Below are positions 1-9,320 of a stretch of DNA of 64,000 bases, piece after piece. Under the pieces are notes generated by a model. That model had not been told where the DNA came from, searched no databases, and saw only the letters and a list, made by a program, of their open reading frames with translations. This DNA is from Saprospiraceae bacterium (GTDB taxonomy: Bacteria > Bacteroidota > Bacteroidia > Chitinophagales > Saprospiraceae). A program made the position numbers and the translations under genes. Within the stretch, counting starts at the first letter, position 1; each line of letters starts with the position of its first letter. The stretch spans positions 822,501 to 886,500 of the forward strand of contig JADJXG010000001.1 in the NCBI GenBank assembly GCA_016715965.1, in the 5' to 3' direction.

Positions 1-37
1 TCGGCAAGATATTCTTCATATAATAAAAATTCAAACA

Positions 38-1948
38 ATGAAAAAGCTCATTCTGATCCATTTAGGGTTTCTGTCTATGCTAGCTGGCAATGCCCAAACG
101 AGCTATTCCTCCGCCACCAGGCTGGCTAAAGCTTGTCAGGTATGGGGATACCTCAAATATTTTCATACGAATTTAAATACCTGCAGCATGGATTGGGATA
201 GCGTCATGTTAGCTCATATAGACCCAATAAAAAACGCAGTGGACGATGAGGCTTTTAATAGAGCATTGGAATCGCTGATCGATGCTGCTGGCGAAATGCC
301 TGTTCCAACTACCCCATCCGATGAACCGGAACCTCAACTTTTAAATAATTTACAATTTTTTTGGAAAGACGATCTGGTATTTTCAGAAAGGGTCAAATCT
401 TCCCTGGATACCGTAAGAGCAAGGTTTCGCTCAACACTCAATTGTTATGTCAAAGATAATTCAAACTACTCAATTCCCAATGAAGGTTGGCTCGCATTTA
501 CCAACGAGAATGTGCACATTCCTTCTCCGGAGTTTCCTTCTGAGGCTTATCGACTTCTGATTATGTTTCGCTATTGGAATATTATTAATTACTTTTTCGC
601 ATACCGGGATCTTATGGATGTCGATTGGTTTAACTCCCTTGAAAATTTTATTCCCGTAATGATCGGTGCAAAAAACCAGATTGAGTATTTGCATACCTTG
701 CGATATTTTTCTGCCACCATCAATGATGCGCATGCTATATTCAGTAATTCAGATTATATCAAGCTCTATCTTGGCGGGAGCAGTTTTCCGCGATTTTGGA
801 TGACGCGAATCGGAGATCAATATGTTGTCAGTCGGGCATGGTTGCCGGGAAATGAATTACAACCGGGAGATATCATTCTATCGATCAATGGTCACACCAT
901 CGAAAAACTTGTGGATAGCCTTTCCGGATCACGACCTTTTTGTACTCCGGCTTCCTGGTATCGCGATCTTGTCATTAACATGTTGCGAGGTGCTCAAGGA
1001 AGTACGATGCTGATTGAGGCTGAAGGCCCCAATGGCAAATTTACCACTTCCATTCAACGCAATGTTTCAAATTTTGCACCAGAATATCTGATGAGCAATC
1101 AATATTCTAAATCTCAATTTGTAGATTGCGGATATGGTTATGTAAATATGCAAAAACTTTTGGATTTTGATTTTGATCTAATTTATGAGGTGATGAAAGA
1201 TGCTCCGGCCATTATTTTTGACCTCCGCAATTATCCGAATGGGACTGCCTGGGCTATCATTGATAAACTCATGGAACGGATTGACACATCAGCCATCCTC
1301 AACCTCCCAAGCGTTTTATATCCCGGAACCTGGCAACCCACTCCCTACTATGAAGTGAATAGAACCATTGGAAATCCTGAACCATACAAAGGAAAGATCA
1401 TCGTCCTATGCGATGAGAATACACAAAGTCAGGCAGAATATTCCATCATGAAATTGCAAACCTTCCCGAATTGTAAAGTCATCGGCACTCAGACTGCAGG
1501 GGCTGACGGCAATATCGCTACGGTGCACCTCCCCGATACCACCGATATGTCATTTACGGTCCTTGAGGTGTTGTATAAAGATGGTTCTCAAACACAGCGC
1601 AGGGGAGTCCGGATTGACACAGTGGTCGGACCCACCATTGAGGGATTGAGGAGAGGCGATGACGAAGCTTTGCTGGCCGCACAGGACTGCTTGACCCATC
1701 TTACAAAAATTAGCCCCGAATCAGATTGGAGCATTTACCCAAATCCTGCTACGGATATGGTTAATATCAAAAATGCTCCAGAAAATGTCCAAACAATGAC
1801 CATCAAAAATATCACAGGCCAAACAGTAATGGAAGCCAGTAAGACCACTTCCATTCATCTGGGTCATTTGCCAACAGGTACTTACCAACTATCTCTTCGG
1901 ACAAATAAAAGTGTATTCGTTGGACGAAAATTAGTCATACTGCGATAG
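38..1948 (+). CDS. Secreted S41-family peptidase-like protein with T9SS sorting domain
   Basis: A 636-residue protein. It starts with a signal peptide (MKKLILIHLGFLSMLAGNAQ) and ends with a type A T9SS sorting domain (about residues 558-636, beginning near WSIYPNPATD). A PDZ-like segment lies near residues 260-340 (LQPGDIILSINGHTIEKL). The C-terminal half resembles the tail-specific/CtpA protease core: a strand-rich FDLRNYPNG stretch, then ENTQSQAEYSIM with candidate nucleophile Ser464, then GTQTAGADGN. Family knowledge says S41 enzymes use a Ser-Lys dyad; I cannot place the lysine with certainty, so activity is inferred. The sorting domain implies export through the T9SS to the cell surface or medium. 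It stands alone, with 37 bases of window upstream and 271 bases to the next gene. It could instead be an inactive S41 homologue. Confidence 0.82.
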   Translation: MKKLILIHLGFLSMLAGNAQTSYSSATRLAKACQVWGYLKYFHTNLNTCSMDWDSVMLAHIDPIKNAVDDEAFNRALESLIDAAGEMPVPTTPSDEPEPQLLNNLQFFWKDDLVFSERVKSSLDTVRARFRSTLNCYVKDNSNYSIPNEGWLAFTNENVHIPSPEFPSEAYRLLIMFRYWNIINYFFAYRDLMDVDWFNSLENFIPVMIGAKNQIEYLHTLRYFSATINDAHAIFSNSDYIKLYLGGSSFPRFWMTRIGDQYVVSRAWLPGNELQPGDIILSINGHTIEKLVDSLSGSRPFCTPASWYRDLVINMLRGAQGSTMLIEAEGPNGKFTTSIQRNVSNFAPEYLMSNQYSKSQFVDCGYGYVNMQKLLDFDFDLIYEVMKDAPAIIFDLRNYPNGTAWAIIDKLMERIDTSAILNLPSVLYPGTWQPTPYYEVNRTIGNPEPYKGKIIVLCDENTQSQAEYSIMKLQTFPNCKVIGTQTAGADGNIATVHLPDTTDMSFTVLEVLYKDGSQTQRRGVRIDTVVGPTIEGLRRGDDEALLAAQDCLTHLTKISPESDWSIYPNPATDMVNIKNAPENVQTMTIKNITGQTVMEASKTTSIHLGHLPTGTYQLSLRTNKSVFVGRKLVILR

Positions 1949-2219
1949 GGTCAATCGATGCTCAATCGTTGGATCGATCCTGGTTCCCTTGATTTAATAT
2001 GAAATAAAAAATCAAACCCAAAATTGTAAAATCAGAAAAGGACTTTAAATTATTTTTGCAATACACTGAATCCAAAAAAGTCAAAAAGGAAGGTATCTTT
2101 GTCGGATAGATAAAACACGAATAAATTTTATTTATGAACTAAAATGAAACACAGTGCTATTGCTTGGCAAGCTACTTTGCTTTTATATTTTCTTAAAATA
2201 AATTGATTATTTCATTCCG
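1949..2219. other. Intergenic region, no gene seen
   Basis: 271 bases between two + strand genes. The sequence is AT-rich. A 20-codon hydrophobic ORF (ATG at 2144) is too short and unsupported to call. No clear stem with a T-run follows the upstream gene. A TTTG near 2176 and TAAATTG about 25 bases later loosely resemble a Bacteroidota promoter for the next gene, but the match is imperfect. Confidence 0.4.
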
Positions 2220-2951
2220 ATGATTGAAGCCTCAAGTCAAACCCTGTCCATCGTCATACCTGTATATAACGAAGAAAAAACCATCCATCTGATTCTTGAT
2301 AAGATTCGCTCCGTTCAGTTGCGCAACCACATCGAAAAGGAAATCATATTGATCAATGATTGCTCGAAAGACCGCAGTGAAGAAGTTTTACAAACCTATA
2401 TCCGAAATTATCCGGAAGTGCGTTTTATTTATCACAAACAAACCTTCAATCAAGGCAAAGGAGCTGCTTTGCACCAGGGAATTCGGATGGCTACTGGTGA
2501 TTACATCATCATCCAAGACGCAGATTTGGAGTATGATCCATCGGAGTACAACGAACTTTTAGCACCGATACTGGATGGTTTTGCAGATGTGGTTTATGGT
2601 TCAAGATTCATAGGTGGTAAGCCACATCGCATTTTATTTTTCTGGCATTCGATTGGAAATTATATTCTGACATTCCTCTCCAATATGTTCACCAATCTCA
2701 ATCTCACAGACATGGAGACTTGTTATAAGTTGTTCAGGGCCGATGTCATCAAATCGCTTCATCTCAAAGAAAAGAGATTTGGATTTGAGCCGGAAGTAAC
2801 CGCAAAAATTTCCAGGGTCAAGGATGTAAGAATTTATGAAATTGGAATTTCTTACTATGGCAGAACCTATGCAGAAGGTAAAAAAATTAACTGGAAAGAT
2901 GGGTTCAGGGCAATTTATTGCATTCTTAAATACAATCTATTCCCTCATTAA
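2220..2951 (+). CDS. Family 2 glycosyltransferase (dolichyl-phosphate mannosyltransferase-like)
   Basis: 243 residues with a complete GT-A fold signature: VIPVYNEEKTI near residue 12, EIILINDCSKDRS at 41-53, NQGKGAALHQGI at 78-88, and the metal-binding QDADLEYDP with the DAD triad at 100-102. The segment GSRFIGG and the later METCYKLFRADV and FGFEPEVTAKI stretches are typical of the DPM1/DPG-synthase-like subgroup, which moves a sugar from a nucleotide donor to a polyprenyl phosphate or related acceptor. No transmembrane tail follows the catalytic domain, so it is probably cytoplasmic and membrane-associated. The stop codon overlaps that of the convergent barrel gene (bases 2948-2951). The true acceptor cannot be told from sequence. 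Confidence 0.87.
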   Translation: MIEASSQTLSIVIPVYNEEKTIHLILDKIRSVQLRNHIEKEIILINDCSKDRSEEVLQTYIRNYPEVRFIYHKQTFNQGKGAALHQGIRMATGDYIIIQDADLEYDPSEYNELLAPILDGFADVVYGSRFIGGKPHRILFFWHSIGNYILTFLSNMFTNLNLTDMETCYKLFRADVIKSLHLKEKRFGFEPEVTAKISRVKDVRIYEIGISYYGRTYAEGKKINWKDGFRAIYCILKYNLFPH

Positions 2952-3781
2952 TTGGGATAAGATATCGGCGGACAATTCAAACGTCCAAAATAATACATCA
3001 ATCCCACTCCAAGACTTACATACATATCCCGATCGTGGCTGTCACCCCTTTGGAAGCCCCTTGTACCGATTTTCTGCTGATTGACATCCGGAATACTGGG
3101 ATCTGCTAAAAATGCAGCGATGGCTCCTTTTTGACGGGCCAAAGCCAATACATCGGGATAAACAGTACTGACATCGTCCAGGTAATCGGTGAAAGCAAGT
3201 CTGGCGTTGAGATCCACCTGCACACTCCATCGATAATTCAGATCAAATTTCGCACCCAGACCAAAGGTCCAGGCACCAGAGATGGTTCCGTATTCTTGCC
3301 CGGTCACCTGTCCTTCCGTGCCGATCTCCCTCAACCGATAAGTGGTGCCATCCACCCTGCGCTTTGGACTGTATTGAAAAACGGCAAAGCCCATGGTCAT
3401 ATATGGAATCAAATGAAAACCCCTTTGGCCATGGATGTATTCAAAAAAATGAAGACCGAGCACCGGGTTAATTTCAAATACATCGGTGTGAAAGGCGAGG
3501 TTGCGGCGCTGATCAAAGAAGTTGTCTGATTTGGCGTCACTGCCTCTGAGTCTTACATAGTTGAGTTGTGTCTGGATGTACAATCGACTGTTAAAATTAT
3601 ACCTCGCTGTTGCTCCAAAGGCAAGTCCAGGCTCGTTGATGCGGTAGAGATTGTTGATATCCCCAAAATAATGAGAGGCGCCCAGCCAGGCTCCAAGTTC
3701 AGCGCCTTTTTGGGCATTTGCATCCACAAAACTCAGCAGTATACTGCTCAAAACACCAACAATCAGCTGAAAAGATCTCAT
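2948..3781 (-). CDS. Outer-membrane beta-barrel protein, DUF6089/PorG-like
   Basis: 277 residues starting with a cleavable signal peptide ending near VDANAQ. The mature part alternates polar and apolar residues as in a small barrel, opening with AELGAWLGASHYFGDINN. That opening is characteristic of the DUF6089 group, which includes PorG of the type IX secretion system (family knowledge). It ends with LGVGLMYYFGRLN, a typical terminal beta strand. It lies downstream of ricT on the same strand after a 136-base gap and converges on the glycosyltransferase gene. Exported T9SS cargo encoded in this window makes a PorG role attractive. The family is broad, so it could also be a structural barrel of another function. 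Confidence 0.72.
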   Translation of the reverse strand: MRSFQLIVGVLSSILLSFVDANAQKGAELGAWLGASHYFGDINNLYRINEPGLAFGATARYNFNSRLYIQTQLNYVRLRGSDAKSDNFFDQRRNLAFHTDVFEINPVLGLHFFEYIHGQRGFHLIPYMTMGFAVFQYSPKRRVDGTTYRLREIGTEGQVTGQEYGTISGAWTFGLGAKFDLNYRWSVQVDLNARLAFTDYLDDVSTVYPDVLALARQKGAIAAFLADPSIPDVNQQKIGTRGFQRGDSHDRDMYVSLGVGLMYYFGRLNCPPISYPN

Positions 3782-3917
3782 AAACAGGACAATTAACGGC
3801 AGATTCCGGCCAATTGTTGCAATAAAACCATTCTAAACCCTTCATGGAGTGCCCATGCAACTTTGGTTGTAGATCATCCCCGAAATCCTTTGTTTGAAAT
3901 CAAAGAAAAAAAAGAAT

Positions 3918-5252
3918 TTAACCTGCTGATGGTGGTTTATCCTGAGGAGGTCTGTTTCTCTTTTTAAAGCGATTTTTTCTGTTTTGATTTTGGCCCGGAG
4001 GCTGAGCGGACCCTCCTTCCCGAGGCCCTCCCCCTTGAGGAGATGGGGGTTTTGGACCCGTATTGACATTGCCAGGTGGATTCTGGGCCTTGGGTGTTGA
4101 GCCCGGAGATCCCTGAAATCCTTCCCCACTTTTCTTTTTCTTCTTTTTCTTTTTCCTCTTTTCTACCGGCAACTCGATCTCTCCGGTGACATCTACAAAC
4201 TGATCTTCGGGTTTGACCACTGTGTTGTTGTCTTCTGCTGCAATGATGTCATCCGGATATTCGCCCCGGTCATTCATGGCTTTGATCCGGCGCACTTCAT
4301 CGGGTTCGAGGGGCATGACCATAGAGCGGCCTTTTTTTGGTTCGTACAAGTAGTACACCACTCCTTTGAAAATATCTATTTTAACCAAACTTGCGACTCC
4401 ATTTTTTGCTTTGAGGCGTTCCACATCGGAAGGGTATTTCTCCAATTCTTCGATGTACAAATCGAGCTCGTAGTTGAGACAACATTTAAGGCGTCCGCAT
4501 TGACCAGATAGTTTGGATTGGTTGATGGCGATGTTTTGATACCGAGCAGCAGTGGTATTGACTGATTTAAAATCGGTCAGCCAGGTAGAACAACAAAGTT
4601 CCCTTCCACAGGAGCCAATACCTCCGATACGGGCTGATTCTTGTCTGGATCCGATCTGCCGCATTTCCACTTTAACCCTAAACTCCTTGACATATTGCTT
4701 GACCAGCTCTCGAAAATCAATCCACCCATCAGCCGTATAAAAGAATGTGGCTTTTCTGAGATCGGCCTGATACTCGACGTCACCCAGTTTCATGTCCAGG
4801 CCTAAATTTCTGGAGATCACCCTGGCTTTTACCAGAGCAGCCTTCTCCATGGATCTCGCCTCCTGCATACGCTCAATGTCCCGGGGATTGGCTTTTCGCA
4901 AGATGTCGAATGATATCCGGTCCTGCTTAAAATTCTTCTTTTTCATCTGGAGCTTGACCAGATCGCCCATAAGGCTTATTCTTCCAACATCATAACCCCC
5001 GCTTCCGGTGTCCACCACCACGAGATCACCGGTGGTAAAATAGTGTTTGCCCCCAGTCTTATAAAAAGTCTTCCTGGCACCATTCTTAAAACTGACTTCC
5101 GCCAAATCAGAACCCGTCGGATCTTCGATGTCGAGCGCTGTTAGCCAGTCATACGTATTTAATTTATTGCAACCTCCCGAAGCGCAGTGTCCCTTATCTC
5201 CACAACCTGCCGGCGAACCATTTTTGCCGGTACTACATCCTGAACATCCCAT
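3918..5252 (-). CDS. ricT: RicT/YaaT-type PSP1 domain protein
   Basis: 444 residues. The central PSP1 region carries the family's conserved cysteine clusters, GSCGRELCCSTW and LSGQCGRLKCCLNYE. The N-terminal 30 residues hold five cysteines (3, 6, 17, 23, 28) in a Gly-rich context. The C-terminus is a low-complexity tail with a run of lysines followed by Pro/Gly/Gln/Asn-rich sequence. In Bacillus, RicT (YaaT) forms a Fe-S-containing complex affecting RNA processing and phosphorelay; the role in Bacteroidota is not settled. It follows holB by 18 bases, so the two are almost certainly co-transcribed. The lysine run invites frameshift suspicion, but the frame stays open on both sides and the tail composition is plausible. 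Confidence 0.82.
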   Translation of the reverse strand: MGCSGCSTGKNGSPAGCGDKGHCASGGCNKLNTYDWLTALDIEDPTGSDLAEVSFKNGARKTFYKTGGKHYFTTGDLVVVDTGSGGYDVGRISLMGDLVKLQMKKKNFKQDRISFDILRKANPRDIERMQEARSMEKAALVKARVISRNLGLDMKLGDVEYQADLRKATFFYTADGWIDFRELVKQYVKEFRVKVEMRQIGSRQESARIGGIGSCGRELCCSTWLTDFKSVNTTAARYQNIAINQSKLSGQCGRLKCCLNYELDLYIEELEKYPSDVERLKAKNGVASLVKIDIFKGVVYYLYEPKKGRSMVMPLEPDEVRRIKAMNDRGEYPDDIIAAEDNNTVVKPEDQFVDVTGEIELPVEKRKKKKKKKKSGEGFQGSPGSTPKAQNPPGNVNTGPKPPSPQGGGPREGGSAQPPGQNQNRKNRFKKRNRPPQDKPPSAG

Positions 5253-5270
5253 ATTTTGTACTCCTCCTGC

Positions 5271-6422
5271 TTATTTTTCTCTAATGATTCCTGACAACTT
5301 TATCAGTAAATCGTGCAGCAAGATACGAATATTTGCATTTCTTTGGATTGCATAAGCGCAATCATTGATTATGTCATTGATTTTCTGCATTTTATATAAA
5401 TTTAACGACTGGCTCAATTTGTTGGCGTATTGCTGGATGGGATGGGTATTTTTCAGCTCTACCTTATCATTTGGTTGGTTTCTAAGACTAAGACTCAGGA
5501 CCATCTGAACAAAATAAAAATAAGCCCTTTGCTGGTCTCTGTTCATGCCTGCAATTCCTTCTATCCAATTGAAAAATTCCAAGGGATCTTTTTTAAAAGC
5601 TGTTTGAAACATGCTTTGAAGAATTCGCAGGGATTCAGATCTTCCCTCCGCAGACATTTCCCGGGCGTAGGCCAGATTGCCTTCCACAGAAAGCGCAATG
5701 CCAAAAGCCTCCTCGGAACCAATACCTGTTTTTTGAACAAGTGCTTCAGCAAGCGCTTCTTCATTTACGGGCAAAAGACTAAAGCGCTGGGCGCGGGAAA
5801 TAACAGTTGGCAGCAAGGCATGAATGTCTTCCGTCACCAGAATGATGTATGCATGTCCGGGAGGTTCCTCCAAGAGTTTGAGAAGTATATTGGATTCTTT
5901 GCCCAAAAATTCCGGCAACCAAAGGACCAATACATTTTTATCAGCTTCAAAAGGTTTTAAATACAATCGGTCAATGATGGATCTTGCCTCTTTTGCAGTG
6001 ATGTTGGCTTGCTTGTTTTCTTTATCGGATGCCGCGAGCCAGTTTTGTACATTCATCCAAGGATTCTCCTTTACCGCTTTTTTGAAACTGTTATAGTGGT
6101 CCACAGCCAACTCCCCTGCACCAAAAAGCGGAAAACTAAAATGAAGATCAGGATGGTTGAGTTCGCCAACCTTGTAACAACCCAAGCAGCTTCCGCAAGC
6201 TAAGGGACCATTTTTGCAAAACAGATTTTGTGCAATGGTCAAGGCCGCCATTAAGGAAGCTGATCCCGAGCGACCACTGATCAAGGAGCAATGCGGAAAC
6301 TTGCCGGCAGAAAGAGCGTTCTCTATGGCATTCAATGCTTTTGCCTGAGCGACCACTTCGCCCCTCCACATAAAGCTTGAGATCTCTTCAATATTTTGGA
6401 CTTGTTCTTCCGCGAATAACAT
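5271..6422 (-). CDS. holB: DNA polymerase III delta' subunit
   Basis: 383 residues with an AAA+ clamp-loader layout. A degenerate P-loop region (SGRSGSASLM, lacking the GKT of an active ATPase, as is normal for delta') is followed by a zinc module with Cys69, Cys76, Cys79 and Cys82. Later come VLWLPEFLGKESNILLKLLE and the EEPPGHAYIILVT segment, the delta' version of Walker B/sensor 1 (EEPP...). The product is a stator subunit of the clamp loader that puts the beta clamp on DNA. It begins 65 bases after nuoN and is followed closely by ricT. It is probably expressed by read-through from nuo or from its own unseen promoter. Confidence 0.87.
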   Translation of the reverse strand: MLFAEEQVQNIEEISSFMWRGEVVAQAKALNAIENALSAGKFPHCSLISGRSGSASLMAALTIAQNLFCKNGPLACGSCLGCYKVGELNHPDLHFSFPLFGAGELAVDHYNSFKKAVKENPWMNVQNWLAASDKENKQANITAKEARSIIDRLYLKPFEADKNVLVLWLPEFLGKESNILLKLLEEPPGHAYIILVTEDIHALLPTVISRAQRFSLLPVNEEALAEALVQKTGIGSEEAFGIALSVEGNLAYAREMSAEGRSESLRILQSMFQTAFKKDPLEFFNWIEGIAGMNRDQQRAYFYFVQMVLSLSLRNQPNDKVELKNTHPIQQYANKLSQSLNLYKMQKINDIINDCAYAIQRNANIRILLHDLLIKLSGIIREK

Positions 6423-6487
6423 CCGTCATTTTTTGAATGAAAATTAAAAGCCGGGTTGCAGTTATTGGGTAATTGCTATGACAAATA

Positions 6488-7852
6488 TCATGCGCTTATC
6501 CAGCGTATCAACCAATATGGGAAAATCCCAAAACAGAGAGTTGCCGCAGAAATCAAAACCAAAACAGCCTGATAAGTCCAACCAATTTTCCAGGAAGCAG
6601 TAGACTCCTGATCATTGGTGAAAAACTGGTTGATCACTTTAAAATAATAATACATGGAAATCACAGCTAAGACCAATGCCACCACCACAAAAAATGGTGA
6701 GCCGGTGCCCGCTGCATGATAAAGCACAAACAACTTCGCCATAAATCCGGCAGTCAATGGTCCTCCACCCAACGACAACAAAGCAATGGTAAAGACCACG
6801 GCTAAAAAAGGATTTTGGAAAAACAATCCTTTGAATTCTGCAATATCATCCGAACCTTTTTTAGATTCCACAAAATAAATCGCGACAAAACTGACGATAG
6901 AAGCCAGGGCATACGCAACCAGATAGAATAAAATCATCCAGCTGTTTTCACTCTTCAAATGAAGAAAACCCACCAGAATAAATCCTGCCTGAACAACCCC
7001 TGAATATGCGAGTAAGCGCTTGACGCTTCTTTGTCCAAAAGCCATGACATTGCCGATGAGCATGCTCGTTATCGCGATCAATGCTATCAGCCAATAGAAC
7101 CAATCGCCTGCATGCTGTACCTGGTATCTTAAAAACTGAAACAAAGCTCCAAATCCAGCAATTTTTACGATGGTGGCCATGATCGCAGTAATCAGAGTGG
7201 GTGAACCCTGGTACACATCCGGTGCCCAAAAGTGAAAGGGTGCCAATGAAACCTTGAAGGCAAGTCCCGCAAATATAACCATAATACCAATGGCGAAAAT
7301 TTCAGGAGAAATGATTTTAAAATCCACCAGTTTAAACGTTCCTGTAGCGACATAATACAATCCAACCCCAAACAAAAAAATCGCGCTTGCAAAAGCTCCA
7401 AGAATAAAATACTTGAGAGAAGCTTCGTTGGATTGAATGATTCGCCGGTCAGAACCCGCAAGAATGTACATTGCAATGCTCAACATCTCAATGCCCAAAA
7501 ATAAGATCATCAAATCTTCGTGTGAGACCATCATCATACCGCCAATGATTGCAAACAACAACAAGCCTGTCACATCACCCATCTCTCCGGCTCCCCTGGG
7601 TTGGTACCGGTTTAGAAAAGGAAGCAGCAAGAGTGTACACACCAAAAGCAAACCAACGAATACTCCGGGGATGGCTTGGGTGGCCATCATGCCTTTCATC
7701 CATTCCTGACCCATGGTATCATAAAAAAAATAAGATCCTCCGGCCGCGACCACACCCAAAGCAGCGATGGGAACAATCAGCTCTTTCCCTTTTCGAAGAC
7801 CGAGGAATAAAACCAAAACTCCGGTGATGGTTAATATGATCATTGAAAGCAT
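6488..7852 (-). CDS. nuoN: NADH-quinone oxidoreductase subunit N
   Basis: 454 residues, almost wholly membrane-spanning. It is one of the three antiporter-like proton-pumping subunits of respiratory complex I. The conserved block APFHFWAPDVYQGSPTLITA and the later LLAYSGVVQAGFILVG identify it as NuoN rather than NuoM or NuoL. Length is close to the family norm of about 450-490. It is the last gene of the nuo cluster and starts 13 bases after nuoM. Confidence 0.93.
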   Translation of the reverse strand: MLSMIILTITGVLVLFLGLRKGKELIVPIAALGVVAAGGSYFFYDTMGQEWMKGMMATQAIPGVFVGLLLVCTLLLLPFLNRYQPRGAGEMGDVTGLLLFAIIGGMMMVSHEDLMILFLGIEMLSIAMYILAGSDRRIIQSNEASLKYFILGAFASAIFLFGVGLYYVATGTFKLVDFKIISPEIFAIGIMVIFAGLAFKVSLAPFHFWAPDVYQGSPTLITAIMATIVKIAGFGALFQFLRYQVQHAGDWFYWLIALIAITSMLIGNVMAFGQRSVKRLLAYSGVVQAGFILVGFLHLKSENSWMILFYLVAYALASIVSFVAIYFVESKKGSDDIAEFKGLFFQNPFLAVVFTIALLSLGGGPLTAGFMAKLFVLYHAAGTGSPFFVVVALVLAVISMYYYFKVINQFFTNDQESTASWKIGWTYQAVLVLISAATLCFGIFPYWLIRWISA

Positions 7853-7865
7853 AGATATTCCTGCT

Positions 7866-9314
7866 TTATTTGTTAAGTAATGTATTGGCTGCCTGTAGGG
7901 TTAAATCCATCCAGGTAGCCGGAAAAAAACCAAAGCTGATAATCAGAATAACCGATACCAACAAGACGTAATCTTCAGAGAGTTCCAATTTATGCCATTT
8001 GTGCGCATGATCTGCATTCAATTCACCAAACATGGATTTCTGATAAAATCTCAGCATATAGATGGCGCCAAGGACAATGCTCAATCCAGCGAAGGCACCA
8101 TACCAAATAGATTTCTCGGTCAAGCCCCACAGCATGTAAAATTCACCGACGAATCCACTGGTGAGTGGTAAACCCACAGAAGCAAGCACTATAATAAAAA
8201 AGTAAACGGACAATCTCGGATGAATTTTGGCCATACCGGCAGAGGCGTACAAATTGTTGTTGTCCGTCCTGCGCATGATTAAATCCACCACATAAAAAAG
8301 TGACACTGCGATGAGGCCATGGGTAAACATTTGAAAAATAGCACCCTGCAAGCCAACCACACTTCCCGTAAAAATCGCTGCAGCAATCATTCCGATGTGA
8401 GACAAGGAAGAATAAGCCAGTATTTTCGTCATAATGGATTGTCTCCACGCCACAATGGCTCCGTACAATATTCCTACAATGCAAAGTGGAATCAGAATAT
8501 AGGCCAAGGAGCTCACTGCTTCCGATACCAATGGAAAAAACCGGACGAAACCAAACACTCCCATTTTGGACAACACTGCTGCAATAATCATAATCGCCGG
8601 CCGATCGCCCTCTGAATACAGATCTGCCTGCCAGGTATGAAATGGGAACAGCGGCGACTTAATCGCAAATGCAACGAACAGCGCGGCAAAAATCCAAATC
8701 TGGTGGGTAAGATCCACTCCCACGGATCCAATTGAATTCCATTGTGCGCCAACACCAGCGGCACCGGAAATGGAATAATAATAAACGATGGCCGCCAACA
8801 TCAGGAAGCTTCCAAAAACGGTGTACATCAAAAATTTAAACACAGCCCTTCGTCTGTATTCACCACCATACATTAATACCATGAGATAAAATGGGATAAG
8901 GGCGAGTTCAAAAAACAAGTAAAAGCTGAGCGGATTTTGTGCGGCAAAAAATCCGATTAAGGCTGCCTGACCCCAGGAAATCAATGCATAATATACTGCA
9001 GATTTTTGCTCTGAAGATGACATAGCCGCCAGTATTCCGACCGGAACAACCAGAAATACCAATAACAACAAAAGTATATTCTGAACATCCAATGCAAGGC
9101 TAAAATTTATTTCCAAGCCTGGTATCCATTTGAATTCAAAAGGATACATTAATCCACCGCTGAGATCAAGGTCCGTCAGCAAAAAAAGATAGAAAAGCAA
9201 TCCAATGACAGCAGAGGCCAATCCGATGTTAGAAGCCCATTTTCTTCCGGTTGCCAACTGAATTGCACCGGTGATGATGTAAAATAAAATCAGTATCAAT
9301 ATCGGACTCATCAT
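7866..9314 (-). CDS. nuoM: NADH-quinone oxidoreductase subunit M
   Basis: 482 residues, polytopic membrane protein of the proton-pumping arm of complex I. Diagnostic stretches are PLFPFHTWQADLYSEGDRPA, AAVLSKMGVFGFVRF and ILAYSSLSHIGMIAAA. The usual TEAPTAGS-type loop of many NuoM proteins is replaced here by SEGDRPA, which is a lineage variation. It lies 6 bases after nuoL and 13 before nuoN. Confidence 0.93.
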   Translation of the reverse strand: MMSPILILILFYIITGAIQLATGRKWASNIGLASAVIGLLFYLFLLTDLDLSGGLMYPFEFKWIPGLEINFSLALDVQNILLLLLVFLVVPVGILAAMSSSEQKSAVYYALISWGQAALIGFFAAQNPLSFYLFFELALIPFYLMVLMYGGEYRRRAVFKFLMYTVFGSFLMLAAIVYYYSISGAAGVGAQWNSIGSVGVDLTHQIWIFAALFVAFAIKSPLFPFHTWQADLYSEGDRPAIMIIAAVLSKMGVFGFVRFFPLVSEAVSSLAYILIPLCIVGILYGAIVAWRQSIMTKILAYSSLSHIGMIAAAIFTGSVVGLQGAIFQMFTHGLIAVSLFYVVDLIMRRTDNNNLYASAGMAKIHPRLSVYFFIIVLASVGLPLTSGFVGEFYMLWGLTEKSIWYGAFAGLSIVLGAIYMLRFYQKSMFGELNADHAHKWHKLELSEDYVLLVSVILIISFGFFPATWMDLTLQAANTLLNK

Positions 9315-9320
9315 ACTTTG

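Noticed and set aside
2144..2206. 20-codon hydrophobic ORF upstream of the glycosyltransferase
   Set aside because: Too short, with no supporting context or recognised motif.
4119..4170. Possible frameshift at the lysine run in ricT
   Set aside because: The frame is open on both sides and the tail is consistent in composition; a homopolymer error is possible but nothing shows it.
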